This document shows positions 56,166-64,000 of a stretch of 64,000 nucleotides of DNA, piece after piece. The stretch is from positions 42,493 through 106,492 of the forward strand of contig CAIKYB010000034.1 in NCBI GenBank assembly GCA_903831575.1, written 5' to 3'. The notes under the pieces are model-generated. The model was given only the letters and a program-made list of their open reading frames with translations, made no database searches and was not told the DNA's origin. This DNA is from an uncultured Bacteroidota bacterium. Lineage in GTDB: Bacteria; Bacteroidota; Bacteroidia; Chitinophagales; Chitinophagaceae. How positions within the stretch are numbered: the stretch's first letter is position 1; every line of letters begins with the position of its first letter. The position numbers were made by a program, and so were the translations under genes.

Positions 56166-56768
56166 CTAATAATCCCATTTGATTTTCACTTCATCCATTA
56201 TTTTCGGCTTTATTTCATTGTTACTTTCAACAATGGTAATAGCTCTGCAACTTTTTCCTGGAATCCATGTAAATTGTCGCGATTTATCAGGACTCAGTTT
56301 TTTTACTAAATAGATTCGATTCACAGAGTTGGTTTCCGGATTGATGTAAATATCCCAATGAATCCATGGTAATGTTTCAGGTAAAATATTGATAGGGTCA
56401 TAACTTAATGTAACTGCAGATAAAGTCTCATCAAAAAACTTTTTCTCAGAAAAAAACGATGCATAACTAATAGAATCTATCAGTGGAGAATAGAACTCTT
56501 GGAATTCTGTTTCTAATTCTTCTACCTTAATCCAAGAAGAGTCCTGTTGCTTTCCCCTGAAAAAATACTTAATAGGATTCTTCCCATTTCTTCTTATTTC
56601 TGTAAGCTCTCCTTTGATGAAATCACCTACAAGAAAAAAGGACGCTTTTTCTTTTGTGCTGTCCATGTTTTTTTGATTACTATTTTGAATAGCATGATTA
56701 CTGTCTTTTCCATGGTTACATCCAAATAGAACAGCAAATAATACAACTATTAATGGGGTAGGTTTCAT
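56166..56768 (-). CDS. Lipoprotein of unknown function
   Basis: I do not recognise this 200-residue protein. It has a lipoprotein signal, MKPTPLIVVLFAVLFGC, with C17 as the lipid site, then an Asn/Ser/Lys linker and a beta-rich domain with KYFFRGKQQDSSWIKVEELETEFQEFYSPLIDS and a Trp/Tyr-rich C-terminal half (LPWIHWDIYINPETNSVNRIYLVKKLSPDKSRQFTWIPGKSCRAI). It lies 7 bp upstream of uvrC on the same strand, so both are probably co-transcribed, but a repair role should not be inferred from that. Confidence 0.7.
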   Translation of the reverse strand: MKPTPLIVVLFAVLFGCNHGKDSNHAIQNSNQKNMDSTKEKASFFLVGDFIKGELTEIRRNGKNPIKYFFRGKQQDSSWIKVEELETEFQEFYSPLIDSISYASFFSEKKFFDETLSAVTLSYDPINILPETLPWIHWDIYINPETNSVNRIYLVKKLSPDKSRQFTWIPGKSCRAITIVESNNEIKPKIMDEVKIKWDY

Positions 56769-56928
56769 CTGTTAATAAAGTTTGTAAATTTTGATTACTT
56801 CAGTTAGCCTTGATGATTTTTATTGACATGATTAGTAGACTAAAATGTATCATTTATCAGTATAAATACAAGAATAAAAAAATTTAATGAAGGATGTAGT
56901 TTCTTTTTTGAAATAGGAAAAATACTCA

Positions 56929-58149
56929 TTAAAAATTCCTTGAAATACCGAGCTTCAAACCGATGTTGTAAAACTTTTCGTTGTAATTGTATGTTTTATC
57001 ATAGTTAGAAAGTAATTGGTATTTTAATTGGGGCCCAGCATTTAGATATGCACCATTACTTATTTTTAAACTCAGGAAGGTTTCCACACTTGTATTAATA
57101 TTCCACTTCCTTTTGTCTGATTGGTTGAATGCATTATTATGATCATCAATTGTCGAGAAATCACCTAGTCTGTATGTGGGTTCGATAGCAGCTCCGGCAA
57201 ACCAATGCAGCCAATTGTTACCCGCAATTTCAAATTCTGTTCCTATGGGAAATGAAATCTGGTAGGAAGAATAGTTAATGGCGTTGTCATCTCCAAGGCT
57301 CATTGTTTTTACCATATCCGAAGAAGATAACAAGTTGCTTTTCGCAGTTGATAAATTGTCTAGATTATTATCTTTCAATTTATACTTTGAATAATTCAAC
57401 TGCATTCCTGCTTTAATACGAAAGGCCTTCGTTACATTAAGTAAAACGGCTCCTCCAGCTTCGAAGTTCAAATTGTTTGAATAACTATAACTATGATTTT
57501 TATCGTTTTGATTTAAATTAGTTAGCGCATTTCCGCCACCATTATTGCCTAAATTTCTAGACCAAATAGATGGTGCTGCATATAATTCATAAGAAAATAA
57601 TCTATTTAAATTATCATTTGTAATCTTATAATTAGGTCTATTTGAAATCTCTTTTTTATCAGTAATTAAAGAGGAATATAAATCAATGTTATTAACTGTT
57701 GCGTTTAATAAAATTGGTGCAGCATTCATTTGAGAAGATTTCAAATTCTGATCAATCTTATGTTTCAGCGATTGATTTTTATTTGCTATCATTAATGTTG
57801 AAAGTAAAATAATCTTATTTTTTAACCTAGGCATAAGTGTGGAATGCTCAATAGGTTTTATTTTATTTATTAGTACGATTTCTTTAGAATTAATGGAGTT
57901 TGTTGTGGGCTTTAGTGATGTTGTAATTATATTCGTACTTATCGTATTTCGCTCAACCGTATTGTTTATTCCTAATGAAAATATTGAAATCAATATGATT
58001 AATGAAGTGAAAGCAGAGGGCATTTTTTTGCTTGGATGAATATTATTATAAATGCTTTTCCAAACGCGCTTTTTAGGCTGCATTTTAAAGTCTGTTAGGC
58101 TGTCCTTTAAAAATTGTTCTAATGAATCTATGTTATAATAATTTTCCAT
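56929..58149 (-). CDS. Membrane protein with anti-sigma-like N-terminus and outer-membrane-barrel-like C-terminus
   Basis: This 406-residue protein has a cytoplasmic N-terminus (1-42, IDSLEQFLKDSLTDFKMQPKKRVWKSIYNNI), one membrane helix (about 44-62), a Ser/Asn/Thr-rich linker, and from about residue 195 a beta-rich domain (SYELYAAPSIWSRNLGN, FEAGGAVLLNVTKAFRIKAGMQLNYSKYKL, FPIGTEFEIAGNNWLHWFAGAAIEPTYRLG) ending with GLKLGISRNF, a barrel-like terminal Phe. It follows the ECF sigma gene by 26 bp. The pairing suggests it holds or senses for that sigma factor; direct evidence is lacking. Confidence 0.7.
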   Translation of the reverse strand: MENYYNIDSLEQFLKDSLTDFKMQPKKRVWKSIYNNIHPSKKMPSAFTSLIILISIFSLGINNTVERNTISTNIITTSLKPTTNSINSKEIVLINKIKPIEHSTLMPRLKNKIILLSTLMIANKNQSLKHKIDQNLKSSQMNAAPILLNATVNNIDLYSSLITDKKEISNRPNYKITNDNLNRLFSYELYAAPSIWSRNLGNNGGGNALTNLNQNDKNHSYSYSNNLNFEAGGAVLLNVTKAFRIKAGMQLNYSKYKLKDNNLDNLSTAKSNLLSSSDMVKTMSLGDDNAINYSSYQISFPIGTEFEIAGNNWLHWFAGAAIEPTYRLGDFSTIDDHNNAFNQSDKRKWNINTSVETFLSLKISNGAYLNAGPQLKYQLLSNYDKTYNYNEKFYNIGLKLGISRNF

Positions 58150-58175
58150 GTTCCTTTAATTCTATTTAATATCTA

Positions 58176-58760
58176 TCAAGAAGTGAATTCAAACCTTGAC
58201 TTGATAGATGTTTTTTTAATTGGCTTCTCTAAAATTTCTTTATTTATTAAGATTGTTTCGAGCATTTTCTTTGCCCTTGCATACTGGCTTCTGCTGGTTA
58301 CTTCTTCTATTTCAAGCATTTTAGCAATCTCATTGTGAGAGTAGCCTTCAATAGCATATAAGTTCAACACTGTTTTATACCCAAGAGGAAGTAATCGAAT
58401 ACACTCTACAATTTGTTTTGCCTGAATAATAGAAGGAATAAAAGCATCTTTCGATTGGATATTTGTCGCATTACTTATATCAATGGTGTCATCAAACTTT
58501 TTATTTTTTTTGATGATATTGATGCAGGTATTTACAACAACTCGTCTGATCCACCCTTCAATAGGACCATCGTTTCTAAATTGATGTAGTTGTGTAAAAA
58601 CCTTTATAAAACCTTCTTGAAGCATATCTTCGGCATCTTCCCGATTATAGGCATAACGATAGCAAACCCCAAGCATTTTAGGACTGAATTTATTATACAA
58701 AAATTCCTGAGCGCTGGCATTATTTATTTTGCTTCCCTCAAGCATTTGCTCTTCGGTCAT
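58176..58760 (-). CDS. ECF-type RNA polymerase sigma factor
   Basis: This 194-residue sigma-70-family factor has region 2 (NNASAQEFLYNKFSPKMLGVCYRYAYNREDAEDMLQEGFIKVF, with the DAEDMLQE core motif and the -10 recognising helix EGWIRRVVVNTCINIIKK) and region 4 (LPLGYKTVLNLYAIEGYSHNEIAKMLEIEEVTSRSQYARAKKML, an HTH). Regions 1 and 3 are missing, as in ECF sigmas. It is followed by the membrane protein with an anti-sigma-like N-terminus. Confidence 0.92.
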   Translation of the reverse strand: MTEEQMLEGSKINNASAQEFLYNKFSPKMLGVCYRYAYNREDAEDMLQEGFIKVFTQLHQFRNDGPIEGWIRRVVVNTCINIIKKNKKFDDTIDISNATNIQSKDAFIPSIIQAKQIVECIRLLPLGYKTVLNLYAIEGYSHNEIAKMLEIEEVTSRSQYARAKKMLETILINKEILEKPIKKTSIKSRFEFTS

Positions 58761-58777
58761 ACCTAAATATTAAGTGA

Positions 58778-58785
58778 CAAATATA
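58778..58785 (-). promoter_or_regulatory. -7 promoter element for the sigma factor gene
   Basis: On the minus strand it reads TATATTTG, 17 bases upstream of the sigma factor start codon, matching TAnnTTTG. No -33 element is obvious. A recognised housekeeping-type box suggests at least basal transcription independent of the ECF factor. Confidence 0.45.
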
Positions 58786-58864
58786 CTGATAAATTGTCTT
58801 TTTATGCTCTATTTACTTGCTTCTTGAGAGGGTACAACCTGCTTTGACTTGATTAGGATATTCA

Positions 58865-59368
58865 TTAATGGATCCTTTTCTTCCTTTTCAAGCTGTCTAT
58901 TGGATAATTTTTTTGAAAACTATCTTGCAACTGACTTATCCAAGTAATCAATATTGACTTTTTTTCTTTTTCAAGTACTGCATTATGATGAATTAACGTG
59001 TAAGACTTTAAGGGCATTTCGTTTTCTTCTACTTGCTCTTTTATTTCTTTCAATTTATGATACTGTCTACTGATGGAGTAGGATCCAAATGTTGAAAAAT
59101 TCAATTCCTCTTTTCCTTCATTAATATGATTATTAAGCCACCAGGATATTGGTTTTATCCTGGCATACCAGGGATAGAAGGTATGGTTACTGTGACAGTC
59201 ATAACAGCTAGTTTTTAATATATTCAGCACGCTTTCAGGTACCGGGTGTGTATTTTCAATTGAAGTGATACTTACTTCACTCAAATTATTTTTGCTTGGG
59301 TTGGGTATAAATTGAATCAACACAAAAATGATTAAAAGAGCATTCAGTATAATTTTTATTGTTTTCAT
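58865..59368 (-). CDS. Haem-binding domain protein (cytochrome c-like CxxCH)
   Basis: This 167-residue protein has an N-terminal membrane helix (about residues 4-21) and a c-type haem motif C55-YDC58-H59 in LKTSCYDCHSNHTFYPWYARIKPISWWLNNHINEGKEELNF. That block is the Bacteroidota haem-binding domain. The remaining helix KKSILITWISQLQDSF follows. It is probably anchored in the inner membrane facing the periplasm and carries one haem; partners are unknown. It stands alone, about 105 bp from both neighbours. Confidence 0.85.
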   Translation of the reverse strand: MKTIKIILNALLIIFVLIQFIPNPSKNNLSEVSITSIENTHPVPESVLNILKTSCYDCHSNHTFYPWYARIKPISWWLNNHINEGKEELNFSTFGSYSISRQYHKLKEIKEQVEENEMPLKSYTLIHHNAVLEKEKKSILITWISQLQDSFQKNYPIDSLKRKKRIH

Positions 59369-59474
59369 GTCTTAATGTGTTATTTAAAGTTTAGTCAAAC
59401 GTTATACCCTTAATCCTCATCATCGGTTGTTAACGGCAGTTTAGTTATGGGCTTTTCAAAAACGATTTATAGCA

Positions 59475-60992
59475 TTAATCAATTAATATAGTACCATTCA
59501 TTTCCTTTGGAATAGGAAGTTGCATCATTTTTAAAATGGTAGGGGCAATGTCTCCCAGTTTTCCTGTTTTAACAGTTCCCTTCCATTTGTTATCAATTAT
59601 GAATAGCGGAACTGGATTTAAGGTGTGTGCTGTATTAGGAGTTCCATCTTCATTTATTTCATAATCTGCATTTCCATGATCTGCTGTTAAAAAAATGCTG
59701 TACTCTTTTTTAAGTGCTTCCGCAACTACTTTTTCAACGCAGGAATCTACTGTTTCTACCGCTTTGATAACTGCATTCCAAACGCCTGTATGACCTACCA
59801 TATCTGCATTTGCGAAATTCAAACAGATGAAATCTGGTGTTTCATTTACGATTTCATTTAATACGGCATCGGTTACTTGTAAAGCACTCATTTCTGGTTG
59901 TAAATCGTATGTAGCTACTTTAGGAGAAGGGATCATAATTCTTTTTTCTTCAGGAAATGGGTTTTCTCTGCCCCCATTAAAAAAGAAACTTACGTGAGGA
60001 TATTTTTCAGTTTCTGCAATCCGCAATTGTTTTTTGCCGTGCAATGAAAGTATTTCCCCAAGGGTGTTTTTTAAATCATCATTTTGAAACATCACATTGA
60101 CGTTCTCGAATTTGTGATCGTATTGCGTCATTGTGGTGTAATGAAGCTTTAATTTCTTCATTCCTAATTCTGGTATATCTATTTGAGTAAGGGCTTCAGT
60201 TATTTCTCTGCACCTGTCTGTTCTGAAATTGAAACACACCACAACATCATTTTCTTTAATGGCTGTATGTTGAATTTGATGGTTAATTAATGGCTTGATA
60301 AATTCATCAGTAATATTTGCATCATAAGAAGCTTGTATACTTTGAAATAGATTTTCTGATTTTTCCCCAATGCCGTTCACCAATCCTTCATAGGCGATTT
60401 TGACTCTTTCCCATCGCTTATCTCTGTCCATTGCATAGTAGCGGCCAGTTACGGTAGCTATTTTGCCCGTACTCTTATCCATATGATCTTGAAGATCTCT
60501 CAAATACTTAATCCCAGACTTTGGATCCGTATCTCTTCCGTCGGTAAATGCATGAACCAAAACGTCGGATAATTGATGTTCAGCACAAGTTGACAATATC
60601 GCTTTTAAATGATTGATATGGGAATGAACGCCACCATCACTAACCAAGCCCATCAAGTGTAAGGTTTTTTTATTTTTCTTTGCAACATCAATGGCATTAA
60701 GCAAGATTTCATTTGTCTGAAATTCATGATTGCGTATGGCAACATTAATTCGTTGCAGTTCCTGGTAAACAATTCTTCCTGCACCTAAATTAAGATGTCC
60801 AACTTCGCTATTTCCCATTTGGCCTTCCGGAAGGCCAACATCCTCTCCGCAAGTAACCAGGGTTGTATTTGGGTATAATTTATACAATGAACTTACGAAT
60901 GGAACATGTGCATTTTGTATGGCATCACTTTTTTTATCAGCGCCAAGACCCCATCCATCCATTATGATTAAAAGCACTTTTCTATTTTCCAT
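59475..60992 (-). CDS. gpmI: 2,3-bisphosphoglycerate-independent phosphoglycerate mutase
   Basis: This 505-residue manganese enzyme interconverts 3- and 2-phosphoglycerate in glycolysis. It has MDGWGLG at 11-17, the nucleophile S62 in QMGNSEVGHLNLGAGR, the phosphate-binding HAFTDGRDTDP, GRYYAMDRDKRWER, and the metal ligands in NFANADMVGHTG and TADHGNADYE. Length is usual. It is divergent from nadC across a 290-bp gap. Confidence 0.97.
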   Translation of the reverse strand: MENRKVLLIIMDGWGLGADKKSDAIQNAHVPFVSSLYKLYPNTTLVTCGEDVGLPEGQMGNSEVGHLNLGAGRIVYQELQRINVAIRNHEFQTNEILLNAIDVAKKNKKTLHLMGLVSDGGVHSHINHLKAILSTCAEHQLSDVLVHAFTDGRDTDPKSGIKYLRDLQDHMDKSTGKIATVTGRYYAMDRDKRWERVKIAYEGLVNGIGEKSENLFQSIQASYDANITDEFIKPLINHQIQHTAIKENDVVVCFNFRTDRCREITEALTQIDIPELGMKKLKLHYTTMTQYDHKFENVNVMFQNDDLKNTLGEILSLHGKKQLRIAETEKYPHVSFFFNGGRENPFPEEKRIMIPSPKVATYDLQPEMSALQVTDAVLNEIVNETPDFICLNFANADMVGHTGVWNAVIKAVETVDSCVEKVVAEALKKEYSIFLTADHGNADYEINEDGTPNTAHTLNPVPLFIIDNKWKGTVKTGKLGDIAPTILKMMQLPIPKEMNGTILID

Positions 60993-61179
60993 TTGTTAAT
61001 TTAGTTTATTTTTCAATGGTAACTTATGATAGCCAGCATATTTCTTCCCGATTGGGTTTGAGTCATTTATTATAGCTGTTTCAAGCTGTAAAGCTAAATA
61101 ATTGAATTTAAAAAGATCCTAAAAGAAATAAGCATCATAATCTTTTGCAGGTTGAGGCAACAATTTTCATTGCAATCCT

Positions 61180-61187
61180 TAGCTTTG
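61180..61187 (+). promoter_or_regulatory. -7 promoter element for nadC
   Basis: TAGCTTTG, matching TAnnTTTG, lies 95 bp upstream of the nadC ATG, so the transcript would have a leader of about 85-90 nt. Apart from this, the 290-bp gap between gpmI and nadC shows no gene or strong hairpin. Confidence 0.4.
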
Positions 61188-61282
61188 TGAACATTAAATG
61201 CATTAATAACCGAATCAAACGAGCCGGGGGATGAATATTAAGGGCATAACATGTGTCAAGTGAAAAATAATAATATACACAC

Positions 61283-62128
61283 ATGAATCAACAATTGCAA
61301 CAATTAATAGTTAATGCATTCGCAGAAGACATTGGCGACGGTGATCATTCCGCTTTATCTTGTATTAATAAGGAAGCCAAAGGGAAAGCTATACTTAAAA
61401 TAAAAGAAGCTGGCGTTATTGCAGGAATTGCTGTTGCTGAAACTATTTTTAAATGGGTAGAGCCCGGTTGCGAGTTTTTGCAACACAAAAAAGATGGAGA
61501 GTTTGTTCATGTTGGCGAAACTGCTTTTGACATTATAGCAAGCATACACACCATATTAAAATGTGAAAGACTGGTGCTTAATACCATGCAAAGAATGAGC
61601 GGCATTGCAACATTAACCCGTCAGTATGTTGAAAAACTAAATGGATACAAAACTCGGTTACTTGATACGAGAAAAACTACGCCTAATTTCAGATTTTTGG
61701 AAAAAGAAGCGGTAAGAATTGGTGGAGGGCACAACCATCGATTTGGTCTTTATGATATGATCATGCTTAAAGATAATCATATCGATTATTGCGGGTCTAT
61801 TGAAAAAGCTATTCTAATGGCGCATCAATATTTATCAGATCAACATAAAGATTTAAAAATTGAAGTAGAGACTAGAAATCTGGAAGAAGTGAAACGTGTG
61901 CTTGCTGTTGGAAAAATAGACAGAATCATGTTGGACAACTTTACTCCGGATGAAATTGTCTCAGCATTAAAATTAATTAAGGGTAAGCATGAAACAGAAG
62001 CTAGTGGCGGCATTACCCTTGATAACATTCAGGAATACGCTGCTACAGAAATAGATTTCATTTCTTGTGGCGCCATCATTCATCAGGCAAAAAGTATTGA
62101 TTTAAGTTTAAAGGCATCTATTATCTAA
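61283..62128 (+). CDS. nadC: Nicotinate-nucleotide pyrophosphorylase (quinolinate phosphoribosyltransferase)
   Basis: This 281-residue enzyme makes nicotinate mononucleotide from quinolinate and PRPP in de novo NAD synthesis. Visible are EDIGDGDHSA near the start, LNTMQRMSGIATLT, the substrate-binding DTRKTTPNFRFLEKEAVRIGGGHNHRFGLYDMIMLKDNH, and the C-terminal EVETRNLEEV, IMLDNFTPDEI and EASGGITLDNI. nadA/nadB are not in view. The next gene starts 11 bp downstream. Confidence 0.97.
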   Translation: MNQQLQQLIVNAFAEDIGDGDHSALSCINKEAKGKAILKIKEAGVIAGIAVAETIFKWVEPGCEFLQHKKDGEFVHVGETAFDIIASIHTILKCERLVLNTMQRMSGIATLTRQYVEKLNGYKTRLLDTRKTTPNFRFLEKEAVRIGGGHNHRFGLYDMIMLKDNHIDYCGSIEKAILMAHQYLSDQHKDLKIEVETRNLEEVKRVLAVGKIDRIMLDNFTPDEIVSALKLIKGKHETEASGGITLDNIQEYAATEIDFISCGAIIHQAKSIDLSLKASII

Positions 62129-62139
62129 ACTATCATCAT

Positions 62140-62478
62140 TTGAAAAAGAAAAGCAACTCTTCTGGTATTGTTTATTCCACTGATCCCACATTTCATGCGA
62201 TTGGAGAAAATGAGGTTGAATTAGAAACACTTTCTCCTTCACAACAAAAATTAAGAGTTAAGTTGGAAACCAAGCATCGTGCCGGGAAAGCCGTTACACT
62301 TGTTGAAGGATTTATCGGTAAGGAATCAGATCGGGAAGAGCTGTCTAAAAAGTTAAAGAATCATTGCGGTACTGGTGGATCATCAAAAGATGGAGAAATT
62401 CTTGTTCAGGGAGATCAAAGAGAAAAAGTGATGCAGTATCTTGTTAAAAATGGCTACATCCTTACTAAAAAATCATAA
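62140..62478 (+). CDS. SUI1/eIF1-like translation factor (YciH family)
   Basis: This 112-residue protein has the SUI1 fold: QQKLRVKLETKHRAGKAVTLVEGFIG and LSKKLKNHCGTGGSSKDGEILVQGDQREKVMQYLVKNGY. The KHRAGKxVT and CGTGGSxKDGxI blocks are the conserved core. Bacterial YciH can influence start-site fidelity, but its role is not settled. The start is a TTG at 62140, 11 bp after nadC, so co-translation with nadC is likely; no ATG lies near. Confidence 0.9.
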   Translation: MKKKSNSSGIVYSTDPTFHAIGENEVELETLSPSQQKLRVKLETKHRAGKAVTLVEGFIGKESDREELSKKLKNHCGTGGSSKDGEILVQGDQREKVMQYLVKNGYILTKKS

Positions 62479-62572
62479 GAATTAAAACGATTTCTATCGT
62501 ATTAACAAATAGAAATTTAAAACTTGTTCCAACAACAATATATTTTGGGTAACTTTAAGAAATTTTAAAATA

Positions 62573-62959
62573 ATGGATTCTAAAATTTCAAATGGTATTA
62601 AGATTAGTGTTGAAACTTTTTATCAATCGGAGTTTAGTAATCCTCTTGATAAAGAGTTCATGTTTGCTTACAAGATTACTATTGAAAACAACAATGATTA
62701 CCCAGTTAAATTATTAAGCAGATATTGGAAAATATTTGATAGTAATGGAACATTCAGGGAAGTTGAAGGAGAGGGAGTCGTAGGTGTTCAGCCTGTAATT
62801 TTGCCTCAGCAATCTTATCAGTATATAAGCGGATGTAACTTTAAAACAGAGTTGGGAAAAATGAACGGTAAGTATATTTTAGAGAACCTCAACACGAAAA
62901 AGCAATTCGATGTAACTATACCAACTTTTATTTTTGAAACTCCATTTAAACTGAATTAA
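62573..62959 (+). CDS. apaG: ApaG domain protein
   Basis: This 128-residue protein is a single fibronectin-III-like ApaG domain: EFMFAYKITIENNNDYPVKLLSRYWKIFDSNG, GEGVVGVQPVILPQQSYQYISGCNF, the GxGxxG-like pattern and YILENLNTKKQFDVTIPTFIFE at the end. ApaG is linked genetically to Ap4A metabolism and Co2+ resistance in enterobacteria but its activity is unknown. It is co-directional with the SUI1 gene (94 bp). Confidence 0.93.
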   Translation: MDSKISNGIKISVETFYQSEFSNPLDKEFMFAYKITIENNNDYPVKLLSRYWKIFDSNGTFREVEGEGVVGVQPVILPQQSYQYISGCNFKTELGKMNGKYILENLNTKKQFDVTIPTFIFETPFKLN

Positions 62960-63009
62960 TTCTGCGGAGTAGATTTTTAAATACAATTACTTATCCAATA
63001 TCAATTTAA

Positions 63010-64000
63010 ATGTCCAAAGTAATCTTCAACAATACTAATAATCAATTTTATCAAAATTTAAAACAAAGTGTTGATGACTATTTTAAACAAAAAAAAATAG
63101 CCAAGACGGGTAATTTTCAGCTTTACCTTAAAACATTTTTACTTCTTGGATCAGTTGTTTCTATTTACATCGCATTGATGTTCTTTAATATCAATACTGC
63201 TTTTGCCATAGTTTTGGCTGGTATTTTTGGTTATTTGTCTGCTTGTATTGGGTTCAGTGTCATGCATGACGCCAATCACGGGAGTTATAGTAGGTCGGAA
63301 CTTCTAAATGATTTTATTGGATTAATTGGGTCAAACGGACTTGGTGCTAATGCTTTTTTCTGGAAACAAAAGCACAACATTATTCATCATACTTATACTA
63401 ACGTTGATGGCATAGACGATGATATTGCAAAAAGTCCAATTATCCGTCAATGTGAGACGCAGCAATGGGTTCCAATGCATCGTATACAGCATTTGTATCT
63501 CCCTTTTGTATATTCCTTGTCTTCTATTTTTTGGATTTTCTTCATGGACTTTACCAAGTACTTCAAAAGAAAAATCTACACTACTGACGCATGGAAAATG
63601 ACTGGAAAAAACCACCTTGTTTTCTGGGCTACTAAAATATATTACCTTACCTTTTTCATGATCATACCCATAATAGTTTGGGGTTGGCTGGGTTGGCTGA
63701 TTGGTTTTTTTGTAATGAATGCAGTTATGGGAACAACACTTTCATTTGTTTTTCAATTGGCGCATGTTGTAGAAAATACTGAATTTGAACATATTCCACT
63801 TGATACAACCAAACATATAGAAACTGCATGGGCCGAACACCAGGTTAAGACCACTTCAAATTTTGCCATGAAAAATAAAATGATTTCGTGGTTCGTTGGG
63901 GGATTAAATTTTCAAATTGAACATCATTTATTTCCTAAAGTCAGCCATGTTCATTATCCAGCAATCAGTAAAATTGTAAGAGAAAAGTGTAAAGAATTTA
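63010..64000 (+). CDS. Fatty acid desaturase (3' end cut by window)
   Basis: The ATG at 63010 opens a frame that runs off the end, giving 330 residues. It has four or so membrane helices (about 40-60, 65-90, 165-180 and 215-245) and the three histidine boxes of membrane desaturases: HDANHGS (about 89-95), HNIIHHT (about 124-130) and QIEHHLF (about 304-310). The last box starts with Q, as in front-end or acyl-CoA/linoleoyl-type desaturases. It introduces a double bond into membrane lipid or CoA-bound acyl chains using a di-iron centre. No N-terminal cytochrome b5 domain is present. Confidence 0.92.
   Translation, partial: MSKVIFNNTNNQFYQNLKQSVDDYFKQKKIAKTGNFQLYLKTFLLLGSVVSIYIALMFFNINTAFAIVLAGIFGYLSACIGFSVMHDANHGSYSRSELLNDFIGLIGSNGLGANAFFWKQKHNIIHHTYTNVDGIDDDIAKSPIIRQCETQQWVPMHRIQHLYLPFVYSLSSIFWIFFMDFTKYFKRKIYTTDAWKMTGKNHLVFWATKIYYLTFFMIIPIIVWGWLGWLIGFFVMNAVMGTTLSFVFQLAHVVENTEFEHIPLDTTKHIETAWAEHQVKTTSNFAMKNKMISWFVGGLNFQIEHHLFPKVSHVHYPAISKIVREKCKEF

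Overview
The window is AT-rich chromosomal DNA from a member of the Bacteroidota, most likely Chitinophagaceae or a close relative. This rests on a complete gldK-gldL-gldM-gldN type IX secretion/gliding cluster, repeated Bacteroidota-type -7 promoter elements (TAnnTTTG), almost no Shine-Dalgarno sequences, a long eukaryote-like IleS, and lineage-typical families (DUF4271, DUF6150, a DksA-like protein with a histone-H1-like tail). It is mostly ordinary core genome. I found no rRNA, tRNA, CRISPR array, prophage or large mobile island, and no gene-free stretch over 300 bases.

Layout. 1-6725 (minus): a tightly spaced run wecA-like, frr, sterol-desaturase-like hydroxylase, GNAT-like protein, dnaX and the start of pdhC. 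6906-11283: the N-terminal half of transketolase, a LolC/E-type permease with rbfA, and an MsbA-like ABC exporter. 11283-11842: a small accessory locus with two 95-bp structured repeats, each ahead of a gene: an orphan 79-aa protein and a secreted dockerin-like protein. 13079-19501 (minus): the DksA/H1 fusion, ileS, an AraC regulator and a membrane-anchored unknown. 19642-34027: gyrB, a small DUF5679-like protein, mfd, a ferredoxin-NADP reductase, a methyltransferase, a YjdF-like membrane protein, a YKSEA-repeat protein, glyS, a single Y1 transposase flanked by REP-like palindromes, and the B12-dependent ribonucleotide reductase. 34281-42369: dtd, a MazG-like enzyme, a PhoD-like phosphatase, YcxB-like and beta-lactamase-like proteins, a GNAT enzyme, then the acpP-fabF-rnc-gpsA lipid cluster. 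42377-49335: hemW divergent from an Omp85 protein, DUF4271, hemD and a DUF255 protein. 49454-54306: gldKLMN. 54341-60992 (minus): uvrC, a lipoprotein, an ECF sigma factor with a membrane/barrel partner, a haem-binding protein and gpmI. 61180-64000: nadC, a SUI1 protein, apaG and a truncated fatty-acid desaturase.

How the genes relate. The gldKLMN products form the core of the type IX secretion machine. acpP-fabF-gpsA supply fatty acids and the glycerol-phosphate backbone, with rnc embedded among them. The wecA, msbA-like, lolC/E-like and Omp85-like genes point to envelope construction. The sigma factor and its neighbour look like a small envelope-signalling pair.

Most noteworthy: (1) an A10 run in dnaX at the end of the clamp-loader domains, with stop codons immediately behind it in both shifted frames, as expected for slippage-made gamma subunit; (2) the paired 95-bp repeats, whose predicted hairpin keeps pairing at both variable positions; (3) the Y1 transposase with REP-like palindromes; (4) long G-free tracts just after plus-strand stop codons; (5) histone-H1-like lysine-rich tails on two unrelated proteins. 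None of these is proven as a new system; each is offered with a decisive check.
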